Shown here piece by piece: positions 1 to 11,412 of a stretch of 64,000 bases of DNA; the first letter of the stretch is position 1; the number at the start of each line of letters is the position of its first letter. The notes beneath the pieces were generated by a model. It was not told the DNA's origin and searched no databases. It saw nothing but the letters and a program-made list of their open reading frames with translations. Source of the DNA: [Phialemoniopsis] sp. UDSM-2020. Taxonomy: Eukaryota; Ascomycota; Sordariomycetes; Thyridiales; Thyridiaceae. The stretch is from the NCBI GenBank assembly GCA_018873225.1, contig JAEILZ010000001.1, positions 5,518,001 through 5,582,000 on the forward strand, read 5' to 3'. The translations under genes and the position numbers were made by a program.

Positions 1-807
1 CAACAGTTCGCGATTGTCGCCTGGCCCTGAAGTTTTACCGTCGGACGCAGCACAAATCATGATGTTATACTCGCGACCATTTCTTACAGGATGCCCAACA
101 AAATGGGCCTGAGGGCCACACCAGAACGTAAGACACGGCTCACGAACGAGGGGCGACAGTTCGGGATCCTCGCAGAGTATTGCGGCGGGGATAGTGAAGC
201 GATAAGCGACATCACCAGCATCGTACGGCGAATCAGGAGTGTCGGTCAATCGTGGTCGAGCTTTCGATTGCATACCATCTGCCGCTATGATGAGATCAGC
301 AGTCAGGACTGAGCCGTCGGTCGTCTTTGCCAAGGGTACGTCGAAGTCGTACTCGACCACGGGCTTGCCCATCAGAACCCGACAGCCAAGGCTCACGACG
401 GCGTCGAGAAGTGCTCTATGGAGATCGACCCGCTGGACGATACGATACGCTGCGCTGTCTTCCTCTGCAAGATCCTCCAACTGAATTGTGGAAATGGTCC
501 TTCCGTCGGCAAAGCGAACAAAGCGGTACTCCTTGACGATGCTCTGCATTTCGCCTACATCTATGCCCCACCGACTGAGCAGACGACTGGCATTGGGAGG
601 TAGGTGAATGCCGGCACCGACCTAGTTCTGTCAGCAATGGCGAGGACTTGAAGCTACCACTGGCTTCAACCACAGGACAGCTCTTACCTCGGCGAACTTG
701 GGGACGGCGTCCACGACCGTAACGCGATGCCCGCCCTTGCTGAGAGCGAGGGCTACTGCCAAACCTCCCAAGCCCGCGCCCACAACAAGAACATCGAGCG
801 ATTGCAT
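1..807 (-). CDS. FAD-dependent monooxygenase (salicylate-hydroxylase-like), 3' part outside window
   Basis: Flavoprotein hydroxylase of the FAD_binding_3 class; such enzymes use NAD(P)H and O2 to hydroxylate aromatic or polyketide-type substrates. The start is the ATG at 807. Exon 1 (807-688) encodes a beta-alpha-beta dinucleotide fold with GAGLGG at residues 10-15 and an acidic residue (VVD) about 18 residues later. A 66-bp intron (687-622, GTAAG..CTAG) joins FAE to VGAGIHLPPNASRLL, the usual next block of the family. Exon 2 then shows RVDLHRALLDAV, the ADLIIAADGMQSKAR motif (the conserved DG), and EPCLTFWCGPQAHFVGHPV. It is still open at base 1, so roughly the C-terminal third, including the second FAD motif (GD), is missing from the window. 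Divergent from the copper ATPase across 668 bp. The substrate cannot be inferred. Confidence 0.88.
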
Positions 808-1475
808 GTTTTCGGGTCAACTATATTCAATCGTTGCGACACGGTGTCAATTATCAGAAAGAGAACATGGTGAACACGCGCGTCGGGTTTTGCCCTGGTG
901 AAGCGTAATCCCCCCTCAGTCGGGAGGGGCGCCGGGGTCCAGCAGTACGAGGCCAAGACCGCACAGATGATGCTACCTTGAGCCTGTATGATAGGCTGGG
1001 GTAATTCACATGCAACTCGCTTACGCGCGGAGCATTCTGCCGGCCGGGACTTGTGTGGCTTGAGGTCAACTCGGGACAAGACAAGACTTGCGCCACGGCC
1101 AATACGACAAGCCGCGCCGCCGAGCGTCAGTCCCGCGAATCCAGCTCGTCCCAGGCCAGCTGGTCAAGATCTAAGAATGTGTCCACAGAATTGTATGCTG
1201 AGAGATTAGTGTTCAACAGGTCGGGTTTCAGTGGGCTACGATGCCAAGAACTAGGTATGGAAGTGCGCGGGACAGCCGCGGAGAGTTATCTGGCGCGCGC
1301 CCCGGAGCGGAGCTTGCGGCGCTCGCGGAGACTTTGGTTCCAACAGAACACATGTATAAAACAGCCCGCTACCTCGCGTGTTTCATTCATTTATCAATAG
1401 CAAGAGAATAGGACGAGTATAGGTTACAAGTCCCGCTATTTATCACATGTATTTGCTTCCAACTACTATCATTCC
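808..1475. promoter_or_regulatory. Divergent intergenic region between monooxygenase and copper ATPase
   Basis: A 668-bp spacer between two genes read away from each other, so it should hold both promoters. A clean TATAAAA box lies at 1355-1361, about 115 bp upstream of the ATPase start, and fits that gene. I see no convincing copper-regulator site and no supported coding sequence; the short open frames here lack any family resemblance. Confidence 0.55.
1355..1361 (+). promoter_or_regulatory. TATA box of copper ATPase gene
   Basis: TATAAAA lies 115 bp before the ATPase ATG. This is a plausible core promoter for a strongly inducible gene; no transcript data support it. Confidence 0.5.
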
Positions 1476-4400
1476 ATGATGGGTTCGTCATGCTGTTCCA
1501 ACCCCAAAGGAGCCACCCGTACTCACGAGCACGAGCACGAGCACGCTGAGGACGACAGTGGGAGTCACAATCATGCTTCTGATGCTTGTAGCACACTATC
1601 GCGGCCATCAACTTGCTGTGGCTCTGAGGAATATTGCGATGGTAGGTGGCGGATCTCCTCCCGCGACGCCTGCTGGCAAGCTCTGTCTAACATGCCCAAA
1701 GAAAAGTGTATCATTGCCGTTGCCAGTGCTCAGTGCAGACAAGCCTGCGATGATGATCCTAAACCTGATGGTATGTGATCTTCAAGTGCAGCGATGCCCC
1801 ATCGGTTTGACTGACTGTAATCGTGTCTCGGCAGACCACCCCCACGACCATGACAGCAACGGGCAGCATGCTGCATCAGCCTGCGAGAGCCATCTTCAGG
1901 CTGCATTTGCCACGTACAGCGGCTATCTCGACCAACTTCGTTGCATATGCCGTAGCGCTCTGGGACAGGGAGGCGCAGCGCCCCTGGGCATCTGCTGCTC
2001 CAGCCAAAGACCCAAACATTCTGGTGGCTTCCGCAATGGCCCTGGAACCGGCCTCCAGCCCGTCCGCCGGAGCTCCAAGCGGCCGGACAGCGCCGCAGAC
2101 CCTGAAAAATCCAACCGTACCGACCAAGTTAGTTTCTTGGTCAGCGGCATGGACTGTACCACCTGCGCAGACAAACTCATGCGGATTTTCGGCGCCACTG
2201 CCGGCGTCTCTCGGCCGCATGTCAACTTTGTCATGGGAACAGGCGAATTTGAAATCGACACGTCCGTCACCGATGCCGACAAAGTTCTTCGCCACGTCGC
2301 CACCGCGAGCGGTTTCATGCTTAGCAAGGTTGTCGGCGGCACCTATTTTCTCGACATTCTGGCGAGCCCTACCGAGATTCGATCATTGGCGGCCGATCCT
2401 CCGCGAGGCGTGATCGATGTGCAACTCGTCGACAAACTGACTCTACGCCTGTCCTATGATCCCGCCATCATCGGGGCGCGCGACCTACTCAGCTCGCTCG
2501 AGCAGCAATGTCGAGGGCTAGCGCCAGTGTGTTTCGATCCGCAACTACAAAACAGCCGCCGGCGTCTCCGTGATCAGCTCGTTAAGGTCAGCCTAGCGGC
2601 GATGCTAACCATCCCGGTCGCCGTAGTGTCTTGGGCCAATGACCTGTTGAACGAGCGGACAGGTGCGATTGTGTCATTAGTGCTCGCTACGCTGGTGCAA
2701 GCGATTGCGATACCCGAATTCTACCTTCCTGCCTTGTCTGCTCTTTGGCATAGTGGCGCCGTCGAGATGGACATGCTCGTTGTCATGAGCATCACCGCGG
2801 CATACGTCTATTCGCTGGTTGCCTTTGGCTTTCAGATGACTGGAAAGCCACTCGACGAGGGCCATTTCTTTGAGACTAGCACCATGTTGATCACCTTGAT
2901 CCTCGTTGGGAGGCTAGCAGCCGCTTTCGCCCGAGTCCAGGCCATCGCCGCCGTGTCGATGCGTTCAAAGCAAAATAGCACTGCACTTCTGGTCACAGAT
3001 GCTGGCGACAGGGAAATCGATGCGCGCCTACTTCAATATGGTGACCAGTTCAAGATCCTGCCGCACCACCGCATACCCACTGACGGCCGTGTTCTCTCCG
3101 GACAAAGCGAAGTTGACGAGTCAATGCTCACTGGCGAATTCCTCCCCGTACCGAAGGACAAGGGCTCCGAGCTCATCGCTGGGACACTCAACGGCGACGG
3201 AAGCATCATTGCCCAGCTGACCCGCCTGCCGGGCAACAATACCGTTACCGACATTGCTCGCTTGGTCGAGGAAGCCGCCAACTCGAGTCCAAAACTCCAA
3301 GACCTCGCCGACAAGGTGGCAGGTTGGCTTGTCCCTTCGATGGCAGTTGTGACTGTGGTTGTGCTCGTGGTATGGCTTGTGGTCGGGTTCAGGGTGCGCA
3401 AGTATACTCCAGGACAGAGCATCGGCAATGCCATCACGTATGCCGTGGCTACTCTGGCCGTGGCGTGCCCCTGCGCCCTCGGCCTCGCTGTGCCCACGGT
3501 TCTCGTCGTGGCCGGAGGGATCGCAGCCAAGCGCGGCGTCGTGATCAAGTCCGCGGAGACTACCGAGAGCGCGCGCAAGACAACCGATGTCGTGCTGGAC
3601 AAGACCGGCACCATTACCGAGGACTCGCTTGCCGTAGCTGAGCAGATATTTCTTCAGCAGGATCGGCAAGACAGCATCGCGTTGACAAGGGCCTTGGTGG
3701 CCGGTAGCAAGCACCCCGTCTCATCTGCTGTGGAAAGACACCTCCAACGCCAAGATTCTTATCCCCTGTTCAAAGTGAGCAGCCTCCGAGTCATCCCTGG
3801 AGCCGGTATCCAGGCCGAGCACGACGGCTCGATCCTGCGCGCAGGAAGTGCTCGCTGGACGAATACCGAGGCAGTTCCGGAGGTGACACAGCTCCAACGA
3901 GCAGGCCTCACGACGCTGGTCGTGACGCGAGATGGTACGCCCGTTGTCGTCTTTGGGCTTGCAGCTAGGATCCGCGACGAAGCAGTCAAGGTCATCGCTA
4001 CACTACAAGCTCGTAGCATAGCCGTTCACCTCGTTTCTGGCGATCAAATCAGGGCCGTCCAAGCTGTCGCTACCACCGTCGGCATTCCTCTTGAGAACGT
4101 GGCCGGCGAGCGCACGCCGGATGGGAAGCGCGACTTCGTGGCTACGCTCATGCGAGACAGCACGAGGCATGTCTTGTTTTGCGGGGATGGCACCAATGAC
4201 GCCGCCGCCGTTGCCCAGGCCCATGTAGGTGTGCACATGGGTGGTGGCTTCTCCAGCAGTGACGTTACCCAAGGCGCGGCCGATGTCGTGCTCTTGAAGA
4301 GTCTGGAAGGCATCCCCCTGCTGCTCGACGTCAGCAAAGCGGCGTTCAACCGCATGGCGTTCAACTTCTATTGGTCCGGTATTTACAATGTGCTAGCGGT

Positions 4401-4533
4401 CACGATGGCTAGCGGCGCGTGGGTACGATTTCGGATCCCCCCAGCCTACGCCGGGCTGGGCGAGATGGTGAGCGTGGGTCCAGTCATCTTGGCGGCCGCG
4501 TCTCTTCTTCTGGCTAGTAGCATTCGCAATTAG
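1476..4533 (+). CDS. P1B-type heavy-metal (copper) transporting ATPase, CrpA-like
   Basis: Membrane pump that uses ATP to move Cu(I), possibly Ag(I), out of the cytosol. The chosen start (1476) opens with a cysteine and histidine rich metal-binding tail: MGSSCC, then HEHEHEH, then further CC and CxxxC groups. Probable introns are 1642-1701 (60 bp, CTAAC branch site, a multiple of three) and 1771-1834, giving about 977 aa. In order come one heavy-metal-associated domain with GMDCTTC near residue 181; TM helices; actuator motif TGEF near 511 (usual form TGES); the copper-binding CPC in [12 protein letters not shown] near 622; phosphorylation site DKTGT near 666; the P1B HP motif (SKHPVSS) near 704; and GDGTND near 862. 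The tail [13 protein letters not shown] is the last TM helix. One HMA domain plus a Cys-rich N terminus resembles fungal copper-resistance pumps (CrpA/Crp1 type) rather than the Golgi Ccc2 pump. Confidence 0.93.
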
Positions 4534-4629
4534 TATGATTGAAGCAGGGCTCAGGTCGCCGCCCTTGCCCTAGCTGTTTTCTCGTATGTCGTTTAGATTG
4601 TTAAGTAATGTGTGTGAAAAGGGCTTTGC

Positions 4630-5902
4630 CTAGGACGATATGATCTGCTCTGTCTCTTCCATAACGGCGCGCACTTGGTCGACCGTCCGGAAGCAGGCAA
4701 ACGCCTTTGTGACATCCACTACCTTGGGACATACTTCGGCGGGCCGCTTCCCGGCGGGTAGATTCTCCGTATTCGTACATGGTTTCTCCTTTTCGCAGCT
4801 CTCGTGGCCCTTATTATGTATCTGCGCCTGGCGTTCGGCGAACGCCTCGCTCACCCTGAGAAGACGGGCGAGCTCGGTTCGCAGGCTCGCCCTGATGAAG
4901 CTCCCATAGCTCTTGCCGTCGAGGGAGATCTCGACACTCAGACGTTCGTCTGGCGGCTGGCCAACGAGAAGTTTGATGGCGTCGCCGCTCTCTGAACTCT
5001 CTACTGCGCGCCGTCGTTGGTGAAGGAAAAAGTCTCCGTACGAGGAGCTTATGCTGGACAATAAGGAGCCCAGGAGGTAGACGTTTCTGCAAGTGCCGGG
5101 ATCGGCATCGATGGGCCCAAAGCAGGTACCGCAGTCTAATATGGACTCGGCCGACTGCACCGACTGCTGGAGGATGCTCAGGCTGTGGAACGCCTCGAGC
5201 GAGTCTTGGACGGACGTAAAGTGTTGATTGACAAGCTTGACGCACTCGCATTTCCTCGGGGATTGAGCGGGCGCCGGATCGCTTTCACTGTTCCTGCCGT
5301 TGGGGATGGTGAAGCCGTGGTGAAGCATACATGGAATGCATTGGTCGGCCGTAGTCGAGCCTGTGCCTGCGCTCGCACCGTGCCCATCGATGGGTGCATG
5401 TGACATAGGGAAGAGCGCATGATCCATCCCACCACCCTGGACCTGGGGGAAGGCCAAGTCGAGAGGCGGCAGCGGAGACGCAAAGGAGCCGAAGATGTCA
5501 TCTATTGGCCCAGTGAGGCTGTCTATGCTGATGGGATCCGTTGCCTGTGGTGCTGGCGGCGTCGGGACACGCTCAGGGGGCGAGGTGTGCCTCTGCTCAG
5601 GCGACATGGTCGCTCGGCGTTTCCGGGGGCGGCCCATGGTCCTGCTGGGCGAGTATTCACAGGCCAGGCCGAAATAGGAGCAGCGTTCGCATCGTGGACT
5701 ATGGCGCGAGCATCGCACTTTGCGCTTTCCTAATAAAAGACACACGCAGGTCGCGTGTCTGCGAGTCAGCTACAGCTAGGCGAGTCTCGCCATCATCGGC
5801 GGCCAAGAGGATGAGGATGAGGCTGAAAGGTCGCTGGTTCTTACTGCAAGGATCACAAGCCCGATGTCGGGACTTGTCGGCCGGGTCGTGGAGCTCCTCC
5901 AT
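4630..5902 (-). CDS. Zn2Cys6 transcription factor with AflR-like C-terminal domain (copy 1)
   Basis: Nuclear DNA-binding regulator. The start is the ATG at 5902; exon 1 (5902-5845) encodes MEELHDPADKSRHRACDPC. A 115-bp intron (5844-5730) splits codon 20, and exon 2 (5729-4630) continues RKRKVRCSRHSPRCERC, giving 385 aa. The binuclear zinc cluster is complete: C16, C19, C26, C33, C36, C43 (spacing 2-6-6-2-6). A GRPRKRR basic stretch follows, then a Ser/Pro/Thr-rich linker. The C-terminal half (CVKLVNQHFTSVQDSLEAF, CGTC, LLGSLLSSISSSYGDFF) matches the AflR-type domain seen in regulators of fungal polyketide clusters. An intron inside the zinc-cluster codons is also present in copy 2 at 19.2 kb. 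No synthase gene lies nearby, so its targets are unknown. Divergent from the small secreted protein. Confidence 0.9.
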
Positions 5903-6865
5903 GCTATTACCTGTTCGCACCAGCCCCCAAACTCGGCGACGAGAGGCAGCCAATTGGGGATGTGTGTAGCAGCAGGAAGGGTCGCGACGGACACCGGCTG
6001 ATCCGTGGTTGGACTGTCAAGGGACTTGTCCGGATTGAACTGAAGCTTGCAAAGGCACCAAGCCAGTGTCTGTCTGTCATACAGTGAGTGATGTGATGTG
6101 TCTGGGGTCTGGGTCTGGTGTGGGTGCGCAAAGAGCGGAGACTTTTTTTTCAGCCCGCCCGCCGCGCCATGAAAAAAGTCGCCGCGGTCACAGGTGGGGA
6201 GGGGCCAAGCAATCCATGCATTGATCTATTGGATCTTCCAGTAATCTCAACCGCCAACCTAACTCCAGAGCTCCAGGGCTGCTTCAAGAAGCGGTCGTCT
6301 GGCAACCCTCATCCTACACAAGGCAGTGAATTAGAGAGACGTGTAGACTCCATGTCACGATAGGTGCTGGTCAGCTACAGCCTGTCCTTGTTATATTTTT
6401 AATGCCCTGCAAGCCCGGCAGTGTCGGCTTGGTGGTGGAAATGCGGGCGAAGCACTTGCAGTATGAGCAGCACTTTGGAGCAGTATGTATGCAGTGAGAA
6501 AAATGCCCTTCTTGCCCACTCAGCGACTCGGTTTCTGCTGCAACATTTGCCCAGCTGGAGGGACGAGGCTGAGTTGTGCAATAACAGCATGAAGGGGTTG
6601 GTGAATTGCCCCCCCCCCCCCAACCTCGACTTCTGCTGCGGTCCAATGTGTAGTGTCATGGCCGAGTTGTAAATCGAGACATAATACTTCTCAAGGTCTT
6701 AGAAGTCTCTGCCAAATGCATAAATACTTGATGTGTTGCCCTGGCAAGTCCAGACATTGCCGTCATAGCAACTGATCATCACTCATAACATCACTCTGCT
6801 TTTATTTTCAAATAACAAGCACAAGAAATAAAGACAGAGAATACCTCCGGCAAATTCACGTCAAG
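5903..6865. other. Intergenic region, divergent promoters
   Basis: A 963-bp spacer between AflR-like regulator 1 (-) and the secreted protein (+). It holds a run of 13 C at 6609-6621 and a T-rich stretch near 6144. Short open frames on both strands show no family likeness and overlap one another. No RNA gene was recognised. Confidence 0.5.
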
Positions 6866-7463
6866 ATGCATTTCAGCAAACTCATCAGCCTCCCCCTGCT
6901 GTTTCCAGCCATGTCGCTAGCCGCCGGCCTGCCACCCGCCATTATCGTACGAGAAGATGATCATCATCGCGTCCAGAACATCGAGCACCGCCAGGCTCAG
7001 GTGATCGTTCCGATTGTGTCTCGTAAGTCGCACCAACGCCGTTGTCGGACCCGCCCGGCTCAGACTTCATCATGTCGAGCTACTGACCGAGTGGCTGGTC
7101 CATATAGTCATTGCTCAAGTGGCCCAAGACATCCTTACAGACATACTCAGTATCGGCGAGGACAACAGCGAGAAGGAGGGTGACTTTGTCGTCGGGACGA
7201 TGCACGAGCTCTCTGCGCGATTTCCGACTTACAATGTTCTCATCTTCCATGACCAGGACAGCAGGTATAACCTCGTAGACGCTGTGCACCACCACTACGA
7301 GCTCGACCTGCAGCTGGGATTCACCAAGGGCTACGAGATCTGGGTCTTCAAGACCGGATGGTTTGAGCTGGCAGGCGATGGCGGATTCCGCAATGTCGGA
7401 TACAAGGGCTGTTGGCAGGGTAGTTCTGCTCATGTCGAATTTTGCCAGAGGGGAAGCAAGTGA
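6866..7463 (+). CDS. Small secreted protein of unknown function
   Basis: Predicted exported protein of 170 aa. Exon 1 (6866-7022) encodes a signal peptide (MHFSKLISLPLLFPAMSLAA) and a short His-rich leader. An 85-bp intron (7023-7107, donor GTAAGT, branch CTGAC, acceptor ATAG) is followed by exon 2 (7108-7463), a compact domain with GDFVVGTMHELSARFPTYNV, IFHDQDS, FTKGYEIWVF and a C-terminal half with two cysteines (KGCW, EFCQ) that could form one disulfide. I recognise FTKGYEI..VF and the preceding H-Y-E-L pattern as a type of small secreted protein found in plant-associated fungi, but cannot assign a function. Size, signal peptide and position beside a Zn2Cys6 regulator make it an effector-like candidate; this is inference only. 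It ends 171 bp from the convergent M24 gene. Confidence 0.8.
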
Positions 7464-7634
7464 AGAAAGCAGGCGACGGTGGGGGATCACTGTAGCATTG
7501 ACGCCCTTGGCCCTTGCCCTCCATCCCAGTTCAAGCTCTCGTGTTGCTGGTTTGCTGTTTCTATTGCTGTTCGCTAGTCTTAGTGATAATATAGCTTTCT
7601 CCTTTCCCGCGATGTCTTGGCCCTGTGCCAAGGA

Positions 7635-8339
7635 CTAGACGACCGTCAGGAGTTTCTCATGGAATCCTCCGAGCTGGTTCTTCTTGTCATGCAAGTGGAT
7701 TTCGAGGATCCAATGACGCTGGTTCCCATTCTTGTCGATAGTGCGCATGGTCTCTGCATTGCCCTTGGTAATATAAAGCGAGATCCGATCCTTGGGGATG
7801 CGCTCATGCGGAAATGATCCGATGAGATGTCCAGCGATGTCTGCACCGAAATCGAAACCGGCGCGAGACGCCTCGTCGCAGGCAATGCCGTAGAGATCTT
7901 CGCCCGTCATGTCCGGGTTGGCATCGAAGCGGGCCTTGACGGCGTCCCACACTGGCTCCAGAGAGTCACGTAGCTTGATTTTGCGCGGATCGTTACCAAG
8001 GACAAAGGTGCGGCCAAAGTCGGCCTCCCAGGCCTCGAAGACGGGACCTAGATCAACATATAGGATGTCGTCTGCCTCGATGACGCGGTCGGGAGGGTTC
8101 TCGGCAAATGGCCGCAGCGTGTTGGGCCCGCTGCGGACGACACGCTTGTGCCAGTGGGTGCGCACGCCGTGGAGCCGGTTGCCAAGCTCATGGATGGCGT
8201 CGCTCAGCGCTTTCTCGGTGATGCCGGGCTTGATCAGGTCGCGTTCAATCTCATCAAAGAGCTGGATCGCCTTGCTCTGGGCATCGAGCAGGTAAGCAGC
8301 GCGCTCTCTCTCCCTGGCTTCTATGCTATCGCCGGACAT
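7635..8339 (-). CDS. M24-family metallopeptidase-like protein (Xaa-Pro dipeptidase/creatinase fold)
   Basis: Single-exon protein of 234 aa with the pita-bread fold of M24 peptidases. The five metal ligands are recognisable: D96 (YVDLGPVF), D107 (EADFGRTF), H171 (AGHLIGSFPHE), E213 (ILEIHLHD) and probably E228 (GGFHEKLLTV). The start chosen is the ATG at 8339 (MSGDSIEARERERA); an upstream in-frame extension to 8414 is possible but has no conserved look. The protein is only the catalytic domain, with no N-terminal creatinase domain, like bacterial short M24 proteins. The substrate is unknown; intracellular, as no signal peptide is seen. It is convergent with the secreted-protein gene and divergent from the regulator at 8.7 kb across 369 bp. 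Confidence 0.85.
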   Translation of the reverse strand: MSGDSIEARERERAAYLLDAQSKAIQLFDEIERDLIKPGITEKALSDAIHELGNRLHGVRTHWHKRVVRSGPNTLRPFAENPPDRVIEADDILYVDLGPVFEAWEADFGRTFVLGNDPRKIKLRDSLEPVWDAVKARFDANPDMTGEDLYGIACDEASRAGFDFGADIAGHLIGSFPHERIPKDRISLYITKGNAETMRTIDKNGNQRHWILEIHLHDKKNQLGGFHEKLLTVV

Positions 8340-8708
8340 TGTGGAGAGGTTGCCTGCACAAAACAAATGATGGCAGAGTGTATAGTGACTTGCTTGCGGC
8401 AGGAATGAAAGCAAAGAGGTCGACCGCGATGTTTCGTTTGAAGTGTGATCGAACGATGCGGCCTGACAAACCCCACGCAGATCAATGGCTCAAGCCGGGC
8501 TAACCTAGCAGACCACATTTCTCCACGCCTGTGATGTAACTAGCCCCTAGGACCCAGAGATGACTAATCGGTGTAACTAGTCTCTGTCTGCTTGTCCCAC
8601 CGCGGTGCTTGTACAGCACAGAGTAAGAGTAGTACCTCGTCCGCTCATTCTCAAACCCCTGTCACTCACGTTTTATGTCCGCGATGAGCCGTGAGGACGG
8701 TCCACGCC
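8340..8708. other. Intergenic region, divergent promoters
   Basis: Spacer between the M24 gene (-) and the Zn2Cys6 regulator (+). No further gene, repeat or clear core promoter element was seen. Confidence 0.45.
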
Positions 8709-10937
8709 ATGGCCGAGTCTTCGTTCTCTGCCTCTCATTACTTTCCCAACCGCCGTCGTGCACTACACGCCTGCACAAATTGCCGCAACCGCAAAACGCG
8801 GTGCGACGCGGCCAAGCCGAGATGTAGCTGGTGCACGTCACAGAATGCCGAGTGTGTCTACGAGGACTCGCACCAGCCGCGCATCGACCCCAACACCAGG
8901 ATCTTGTTGGAACGTATGCAGCTGCTCGAGGACCGCCTCTTTTCTCACCCTGTCTTCGCGTCATCGGAACTTGCAGACTCAGACCGCGTGGGCGGTTACT
9001 CAGAACCGGCCTCTGCACCGGATCCCGAGGCTGGCTTCAGGACTGCTCCCGTCATCGAGCCTGTCGCCGTAGCTGGCGCCGGAAGTGGCCTGGAGCTTGA
9101 TGTGCAGATCCCACTTTCGCATACTGCCAACGCGAACCACGTGTTTGCGTGGCCCATTGTTCAACAGCTTCTTGGCGAGTGCATTGACGGAGAGGTGCCA
9201 TACCAAGGGGCAGATGCTGCGGCGCCAACACGGCAAGCTGATGCCGTAGATGTGTTCTTCAGCCCACAGCCAGCCGCGTCGACGCCGACGCCATTGCCCG
9301 GATCGTGGCGCCTTTTTGACGAAGACTGCCCCCTCGCGCCACATCAGGCGACCAGCACATATCGCGATCTGATCCGAGTGTACTTCGAGGAGGTCAACGT
9401 GTTCTTTTCCATCCTCTCTCCAGCCGAGATCCGCCGCACACTCGAGCTCATCTCTACAGGCGAACAAAGCCCGTCGTATCAGAAGCAAGTGCCAGTGTCT
9501 TCGGCCCAATACTGCGTCGTGCTGCTTGTCCTGTGCCTGGCTTCCTTCGTAAGCACCGGCCACCACTTGGCGCGACTGGCACAGCGTGGCGGTACTGCAT
9601 CGCAGCCTGAAGATCATGGCACCATCCTGCACATACCCGTGGACTTGGACGGGTACCTGTGGAGGAAAGCCCAGATTCTGTTGGGAATGATGGCCACCGA
9701 GCGCTCCATCGAGGCTGCACAATGCACCTTCTTGGCCAGGTATGTCGACCACCCCTGGGATGAACGTGGAAGCAAGGGCACCTAGACCATTGTTCTGACC
9801 ATTCCGTAGCCTGTACAACGGTGCTCGAGGCCTGATTGGAGATTCGTTTCACTGGGCCCATGTGACGGCTGTGAAATGCGAGGTCCTTGTCAGAGGGTGC
9901 GTATGACGATCGCCTACTTCTCGCAAGTCCCAGGCCGATTTGCTAATGACCCTTTCCCATCTCGTAGGTGCACCATCAATTCAACGCCACCGGAGGACGC
10001 GTTTCCCGACTCACTGCGGCGCTTGTACTGGATCGCCTTCATCTGGGAGAGTGATTTCGTCTCGGAGATCCCGGTCACGCTACCTTCCGGCTTGTCGAGG
10101 TTTCAGGAGTCTGTGCCCTACCCGGTATTCCAGGAGTCTCGCAATGATGGCCCCCAAGACCACTACTCTGACACAGGCGTCACCCTGGGTGACCCGCTGG
10201 GCCAGACTGGAGAGCTCGGGGCCTTTCAAATCAGCACAAACTCGGCACTTCGGCGCTTCCTCAACCGGGTCAACGATTTTGTGTACCGCACCAAAGAGCA
10301 GCATCGGATGACTCGTGCAGACTACGCGACTTGGCTTCTTCGAATCACCGAGGACCTGTGGTCGCATTCGGCGGCTCTCTACCGCAACTTGCCGGACTTC
10401 CTGCTCACAAGCCTACCCCCAAAGCCCCGCGACTACGGGAGCCCTCTGGAAGTGGCGTCGCCGGCCCCGGGAGTGACGCGGGTCCGTGAGCTGAGTAACA
10501 ACCCGTGGAATGTAGTCAGGCTCAAGGGCCGTTACTATGCCTCGCAGTACATCATCCATCGCGTATTTGTGGAGTATGTACTGCTGAACCTAGATCATTT
10601 TGAGACGCATCCATGCCGACAAGTTCTTCTCGAGCGTTCTCGCCTCTGCCTCGAGGGCTGCAGAGGTTTCATCAAGGTCTTTGACATTGAGCCTGTCAAC
10701 AGCATCACCTGCCTCTTTGCCAGCGGCATGGTTACCTTCACCATGGTCATGGTACTTATGGTATGCACGGTCTGTACTCCGTTTCGTGAAATTCTTCCCG
10801 CGGATATAGAGGAGGCAATCTATCTGGGTACCCGAAACCTCCATCGCTTCTGCGCGAGTGTTGCCGACTTCAAGTGGCACCTCGCTATTCTGGATAGGCT
10901 AGAGGTGGCTCGTAAGGCTAGGATGCAAGCAAGATAA
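8709..10937 (+). CDS. Zn2Cys6 transcription factor with fungal_trans (middle homology) domain
   Basis: Nuclear regulator of about 695 aa in three exons: 8709-9739, 9810-9896 and 9968-10937. The introns (9740-9809, 9897-9967) restore an open frame where single frames stop; the joins give TFLA-SLYNGARGLIGDSF and VLVRG-CTINSTPPEDAFP. The zinc cluster is C22, C25, C32, C39, C42, C49 in ALHACTNCRNRKTRCDAAKP, followed by a short coiled linker (LLERMQLLEDRLF). The middle homology region includes YFEEVNVFFSILSPAEIRRT, and LRRLYWIAFIWESDFVSEIP, the typical core in which a dimer is thought to regulate activation. The start at 8709 is the first ATG in frame; the frame also extends upstream only through a GTG. 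Target genes are not evident; the adjacent sugar transporter (convergent, 475 bp away) is one possible candidate. Confidence 0.9.
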
Positions 10938-11412
10938 ATACGATATCATAGAAGAGTTTACAGTTGTGCCAAGATAGTTCCGGCCGGAACACTAGAAGAG
11001 TACATATATTCTCGCACTCACATGAAAATCTTCGCTCTCGAAATGTTGTCTTCAACTAATTCTCGGTTTGGAGACTTCGAAAACCAGGGATTACAGAGTT
11101 ACAAGGCCCCATAACCCCAACAGAATGGGCGCAGTCCAGCGCAAAAAACACTGTCTCTGGTACAGGAAGTGTCGCAGACATCGGAGAACGTAATCATGAC
11201 ATCGACTGATCCTTATTCATTCAACAGCATCAAATGATGTGAACTATTGACACGGTCTCCTAAAGAGTTTCAACGCTCCAGAATGGTCCATCTCCATGGG
11301 GCCAACCCTCATGCCGTCCCCGATGCCAGTCCACTTACCAACTCCGATGCCAACCCTCTTACCAACCCTTCTGCTGACACGCTTGCCAAGCCTGCTGAAC
11401 ATTCTCATCGTT
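10938..11412. other. Intergenic region between convergent genes
   Basis: The 3' ends of the Zn2Cys6 gene and the sugar transporter face each other here. Bases 11,296-11,400 are a low-complexity run of imperfect units built on CCAACYC/ATGCCA-type words, probably in the transporter 3' UTR. No gene is supported. Confidence 0.45.

Noticed and set aside
808..1475. Copper-responsive binding sites upstream of the copper ATPase
   Set aside because: GCTGA-like words occur but none fits a known copper-regulator consensus well enough to report.
1923..2342. Alternative open frames (both strands) over the N-terminal part of the copper ATPase
   Set aside because: The HMA domain and splice joins fix the true frame; the others show no motifs.
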